The translations under genes and the position numbers were made by a program. This document shows, one piece after another, positions 60,790 to 64,000 of a DNA stretch of 64,000 bases; within the stretch, counting starts at the first letter, position 1; every line of letters begins with the position of its first letter. The notes below the pieces were generated by a model. That model did no database searches. It was not told where the DNA came from and worked only from the letters and a program-made list of their open reading frames with translations. This DNA is from Gemmata palustris. GTDB lineage: Bacteria > Planctomycetota > Planctomycetia > Gemmatales > Gemmataceae. The stretch is from contig NZ_JAGKQQ010000001.1 in assembly GCF_017939745.1 (NCBI RefSeq), forward strand, positions 5,270,001 through 5,334,000. Reading direction: 5' to 3'.

Positions 60790-61356
60790 CTACTTCCCGA
60801 TGGCCTTCTTCAGTTCTTCGAGCACGGGCTTCACGTCCGTTTCGTTCACCGAGGTGAACGCGAACGACTTCGCGACTTTCCCCTTGTTCACGACCACAAC
60901 CGTGAGGTGAACGTCGGCGTTCACGCCCCAGTTGTTCGGGCCGCTCTTCTCGCCGTCGAACGCGGTCAGCGCCGTCTTCGTGAACGTCAGCGACATGCTG
61001 ATTTTCGGCAGGTACTCCTTGTGCTTGTCGAACGCCTTTTCGCCGAGCCACACGGCCACGATCTCGGCCTTGTCGGACGTGTCCCCGATCTTGTCGTCCA
61101 GCACCTTCATGAACCGCGCCGCGGGGCGCCCGCCGACCGGAATCCCGCCTTCGGCGGCCTGCACGAAGACGTAGATCGTCGGCTCGTCCTTGCGGTCGGC
61201 CGCGAAGTCCGCTTCCTTCCCCTCCACCTTCCCGACGACACCGAACACTTTCAGTGCCGGGGCCTTCTCGCCGGCCTTCGGGCCGGACTCGTCCGCTCCG
61301 CGTGCGGTGGGGATGAACGCAACTGCCGCACACACCGCGAATAGCATCGCTTTCAT
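60790..61356 (-). CDS. Exported thioredoxin-fold-like protein
   Basis: The 188-residue product has a signal peptide (MKAMLFAVCAAVAFIPTARG) and a fold like redoxins: PTIYVFVQAAEGGIPVGGRP central strand, VNADVHLTVVVVNKGKVAKSF late strand. No CxxC is present, so it cannot act as a dithiol enzyme. It resembles the 48514-49104 protein in layout. GGAGATAGC precedes the ATG at 61356. Function is unknown. Confidence 0.65.
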   Translation of the reverse strand: MKAMLFAVCAAVAFIPTARGADESGPKAGEKAPALKVFGVVGKVEGKEADFAADRKDEPTIYVFVQAAEGGIPVGGRPAARFMKVLDDKIGDTSDKAEIVAVWLGEKAFDKHKEYLPKISMSLTFTKTALTAFDGEKSGPNNWGVNADVHLTVVVVNKGKVAKSFAFTSVNETDVKPVLEELKKAIGK

Positions 61357-61460
61357 GCTATCTCCTGATTTGATGACGAAATGGCCAACCGAGTAGAGCT
61401 TCCGAACTGGGGCGGGCTTCCCCAAAAATGGGCATTCCGCTTCGGGCGAGCGGTGCCCGG

Positions 61461-61820
61461 CTACAACACATCGCCGTCGGGCGTCACACTGAGCGGGTAC
61501 TCGGGTACCGCGAGCCCCATTGTCGGGATCGCGAGGAGCCGGCGGTACCCACGTGACACGCGACTCTCTTCCGCCGCGACGAACTCCGGGGCCATTTCCG
61601 TCTTCGAGAACGGTCCCTCGCACGCGACCGGGGCGAACGTCGGGTCTACAATGTATTGTGCCAGCGCCGGGTTACATCGCAGGTGCCGCTCGGGTAAGCG
61701 GTGAAGCAGTTCTAGTGGTACCTCGCCGAGTACAAATCGGAGGTACAAATCGGATTCGGTGACGACCTCCACGTCGCTGCCGCACACTTCGCACCGGTAC
61801 CCTTCGTCGCACTTCGCCAT
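61461..61820 (-). CDS. Hypothetical protein with N-terminal CxxC
   Basis: A 119-residue protein beginning MAKCDEGYRCEVCGSDVEVV, where Cys4, Cys10 and Cys13 could form part of a zinc site; a further Cys pair is seen near RCNPAL and VACEG. The central part (LYLRFVLGEVPLELLHRLPE) is amphipathic. It lies divergent to the SDR gene with an 81-base gap. I do not recognise a family, but the pattern looks conserved rather than accidental. Confidence 0.65.
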   Translation of the reverse strand: MAKCDEGYRCEVCGSDVEVVTESDLYLRFVLGEVPLELLHRLPERHLRCNPALAQYIVDPTFAPVACEGPFSKTEMAPEFVAAEESRVSRGYRRLLAIPTMGLAVPEYPLSVTPDGDVL

Positions 61821-61901
61821 TGTTTAACCAACGCTTGTGGGCCGTCCGTTATATGTTAAGCGGTAGGGGCGCGTTCCGGCTCGTGAAAGCGAGAAACGTT
61901 A

Positions 61902-62681
61902 ATGGGCGTGTTGGACCGGTTTCGGCTCGACGGACGCACGGCGGTCATCACCGGTGGCAGCCGCGGATTGGGGCGCGCGATGGCCCAAGCACTGGCCGAG
62001 GCCGGAGCTAATCTCATTCTGGTCGGGCGCGAAGAAGAGGCGCTCGAAGCTGCCCGGTTGGAGTTGGTCGAACTCGGGCGCCGGGTCGCGGTCGTCCCGG
62101 GAGACGTGTCCACGCCCGTGGGCGCAGAAGCCGCCTGTCGGCAGGTTCTGAACCTGAACCGCCCGGTGGATATCTTGATTAATAACGTCGGCGGGCGCCG
62201 CGTTGATGTGGCGACGGAAGAGATCCCCGTTGCACAGTGGCAGGAACTGATGGACCTGAACCTGACGAGCGCCCTGGTGTGCTCGCAGCACCTGTGCCGG
62301 GGGATGCTGGAGCGGGGCCGCGGGTCGGTGGTGAACGTGACGAGCGTCGCGGGGCCGATCGCGATCAAGGGGATCCGCGGGCGGCACTACGAGACCGCGA
62401 AATCGGCTCTGACGGCCCTCACGCGGGCGCTCGCCGCGGACTGGGCGCCGCGCGGCGTGCGGGTGAACGCGATCGCGCCGGGCGTGTTCCTCACGGACCC
62501 CAACCGGCGGTGGTTCGGTGAGAAGCCGGACTTCCAGGCCGGGTTCGTGTCGCACATTCCGATGAACCGCATGGGCGAACCGGGGGAACTCGGCCCCACT
62601 GCGGTCTTCCTCGCGAGCGATGCGTCGAGTTACGTCACCGGCGCCACGATCGTCGTGGACGGCGGGTATACGCTTTGGTGA
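61902..62681 (+). CDS. SDR family oxidoreductase
   Basis: The 259-residue classical short-chain dehydrogenase has TGGSRGLG (17-24), NNVGG, a catalytic Ser in VTSVAG, and YETAK with Tyr163 and Lys167. The end VTGATIVVDGGYTLW is typical. The charged Arg after the second strand (GREEEAL) suggests NADP. These enzymes reduce carbonyls or oxidise alcohols, as in FabG-like or gluconate dehydrogenase reactions; the substrate is unknown. A hairpin follows at once. Confidence 0.93.
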   Translation: MGVLDRFRLDGRTAVITGGSRGLGRAMAQALAEAGANLILVGREEEALEAARLELVELGRRVAVVPGDVSTPVGAEAACRQVLNLNRPVDILINNVGGRRVDVATEEIPVAQWQELMDLNLTSALVCSQHLCRGMLERGRGSVVNVTSVAGPIAIKGIRGRHYETAKSALTALTRALAADWAPRGVRVNAIAPGVFLTDPNRRWFGEKPDFQAGFVSHIPMNRMGEPGELGPTAVFLASDASSYVTGATIVVDGGYTLW

Positions 62682-62682
62682 A

Positions 62683-62700
62683 CCCGACCGCGAGGTCGGG
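62683..62700 (+). terminator. Hairpin after the SDR gene
   Basis: cccgacc and ggtcggg form a 7-bp stem with a GCGA tetraloop, starting two bases after the stop. A related unit (gtgaaccccgaccgcgaggtcg) recurs at 62737-62759, so this is a short dispersed repeat. Confidence 0.65.
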
Positions 62701-62855
62701 TGCCGTGCCTACCGCTCGCACCGTCGCTCGGTGCAGGTGAACCCCGACCGCGAGGTCGTGGGTGCTTACCCCCGCACTTGTGTGCGGGGTTCGCCCAAAC
62801 AAGATTGGCCCTTTGTACTTCTTTGTGGCCATGCAGCTTTATCTGAGGTTTTGTC

Positions 62856-64000
62856 GTGGCCCTTCCCATTGTTGCGATCGTCGGCCGGCCGAACGTCGGC
62901 AAGTCGTCGCTGTTTAACTGGCTCGCCGGGCGCCGGATCAGCATCGTCGATCCCACCGCGGGCGTCACGCGCGACCGCGTGTCCACCGTCGTCGAGCACG
63001 GCGGGCGGGTGTGGGAGATCATGGACACGGGCGGCATCGGGATCGTGGACGTGGACGATCTCAGCGCCGACGTGGATCGGCAGATCCAGCTCGCGATCGA
63101 GTCCGCGGCGCTCGTCGTGTTCATGGTCGACGTGCGCGAGGGCATCGTGCCCCTCGACCAGGACGTCGCGGCCCGGTTGCGGACGATCAACAAGCCCGTG
63201 ATCCTGGTCGCGAACAAGGCGGACACGGAGAAACTCGGCCAACAGGCCGGGGAGTTCTGCAAGCTGGGGTACGGCGAACCGCTGTGCGTGAGCGCCGACC
63301 AGAAGCTCGGTAAGGACGAACTGTTCGATGCCGTCGTCGAGAAGTTGCCGCCGGACACGGGCGAGGCCGCGCCCGGTGAGGCGGCGCTGATGATCGCGAC
63401 CGTGGGCCGCCGCAACGCCGGGAAGAGCACGTTCATTAACAGCCTAGCCGGGGCCGAGCGGGTCATCGTGTCCGAGGTGCCCGGCACCACGCGCGACAGC
63501 GTGGACGTGCGCATCGAGCGGGACGGCAAATCGTACATCGCCATCGACACGGCCGGCGTGCGAAAAACGGCCAAGATGGGCACGAACATCGAGTTCTACA
63601 GCACCCACCGCGCCCAGCGGTCCATTCGCCGGGCCGACGTCGTGCTGCACTTCTTCGACGCGCGCCACCGCGTCAGCCGCGTGGACAAGCAGCTCGCCGA
63701 ATACATCGTCGAGGAGAACAAGCCCGCGATCTTCGTCGTCAACAAGTGGGACCTGGTGAAGGAGTCAATGGGCACCGACAAGATGGCCGAGTACATGCGG
63801 CTCATGTTCCCGATGCTCGACCACGTCCCCATCGCGTTCATCACGGCGAAGGAGGGGAAGAACGTCATCCGGTTGTTGCAGCTCGCGGTGCAACTGCACA
63901 AGCAGGCCGGGCTGCGCGTGGGGACGGGCGACCTGAACCGCACGATCCGCGCCGCGATCGAAGCGAACCACCCGCCGATGTCCGGCAGCAAGACGCCGAA
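62856..64000 (+). CDS. der: Ribosome biogenesis GTPase Der, cut by the window end
   Basis: The visible 381 residues contain two GTPase domains in tandem, unique to Der (EngA), which helps assemble the 50S ribosomal subunit. The first has GRPNVGKS (10-17), DTGG and NKAD; the second has GRRNAGKS (from 184), DTAG and NKWD. The second P-loop differs from the usual GRPNVGKS by two residues but keeps GKS. The C-terminal KH-like domain starts near residue 350 and runs off the window. Start is GTG at 62856 after TGAGG. No stop is reached. Confidence 0.95.
   Translation, partial: MALPIVAIVGRPNVGKSSLFNWLAGRRISIVDPTAGVTRDRVSTVVEHGGRVWEIMDTGGIGIVDVDDLSADVDRQIQLAIESAALVVFMVDVREGIVPLDQDVAARLRTINKPVILVANKADTEKLGQQAGEFCKLGYGEPLCVSADQKLGKDELFDAVVEKLPPDTGEAAPGEAALMIATVGRRNAGKSTFINSLAGAERVIVSEVPGTTRDSVDVRIERDGKSYIAIDTAGVRKTAKMGTNIEFYSTHRAQRSIRRADVVLHFFDARHRVSRVDKQLAEYIVEENKPAIFVVNKWDLVKESMGTDKMAEYMRLMFPMLDHVPIAFITAKEGKNVIRLLQLAVQLHKQAGLRVGTGDLNRTIRAAIEANHPPMSGSKTP

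Overview
The window is GC-rich bacterial DNA that reads as a planctomycete of the Gemmata group (Gemmataceae). The evidence is family content: two PSD1-type (DUF1549/DUF1553) cytochrome-like proteins, one followed by its usual DUF1501 partner with a Tat-like leader; a giant surface protein that begins with the planctomycete SFETLEARENPA anchor motif; a Tat-exported Gfo/Idh/MocA oxidoreductase; and three intact or decayed members of a lineage-specific family running from MTExEWLxC to HVRGCWVVDLVLGK. Species cannot be fixed from the sequence alone.

Layout. Positions 1-12,400 look like an accessory island: the tail of an unidentified basic protein, a SUKH (SMI1/KNR4) protein, an extremely AT-rich island with a sigma70-like promoter, a 1240-residue polytopic patatin-like lipase, a cyclopropane-fatty-acid synthase homologue, a 1070-residue alpha/beta-hydrolase-NACHT NTPase fusion, an intact IS5-family element inserted exactly at the stop codon of that gene, a convergent acyl-lipid desaturase, and about 850 bases without a gene. 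Positions 12,400-34,950 hold mostly ordinary metabolism and envelope genes: aldose epimerase, YjhG/YagF-type dehydratase, glycosyl-hydrolase-like surface protein, pyruvate kinase, HEAT and BON proteins, phosphoesterase, FHA-GAF histidine kinase, an FG-GAP protein interrupted by one UGA, and an OPT transporter. Positions 35,000-64,000 hold htpG, a redoxin-like protein with a degenerate active site, aldehyde dehydrogenase, the DUF1501/PSD1 pair, penicillin acylase, a second PSD1 gene, an HNH nuclease with a small partner, a Gfo/Idh/MocA - hydrolase - amidohydrolase run, several small secreted or zinc-ribbon proteins, an SDR and the start of der.

Four points stand out. (1) The patatin, CFA synthase, hydrolase-NACHT and desaturase genes together form a set of membrane-lipid enzymes around a bacterial NLR-like ATPase. 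This is a candidate undescribed defence or stress system; the function is inferred. (2) A palindromic repeat with about 40-base arms occurs once between genes and twice in frame inside enzyme genes (aldehyde dehydrogenase, penicillin acylase), where it encodes nearly the same peptide in both. (3) The FG-GAP gene has one in-frame UGA followed 18 bases later by a small hairpin with a G-first loop, so either it is freshly broken or it is recoded. (4) At least seven other inverted-repeat types sit between genes, many in terminator positions.
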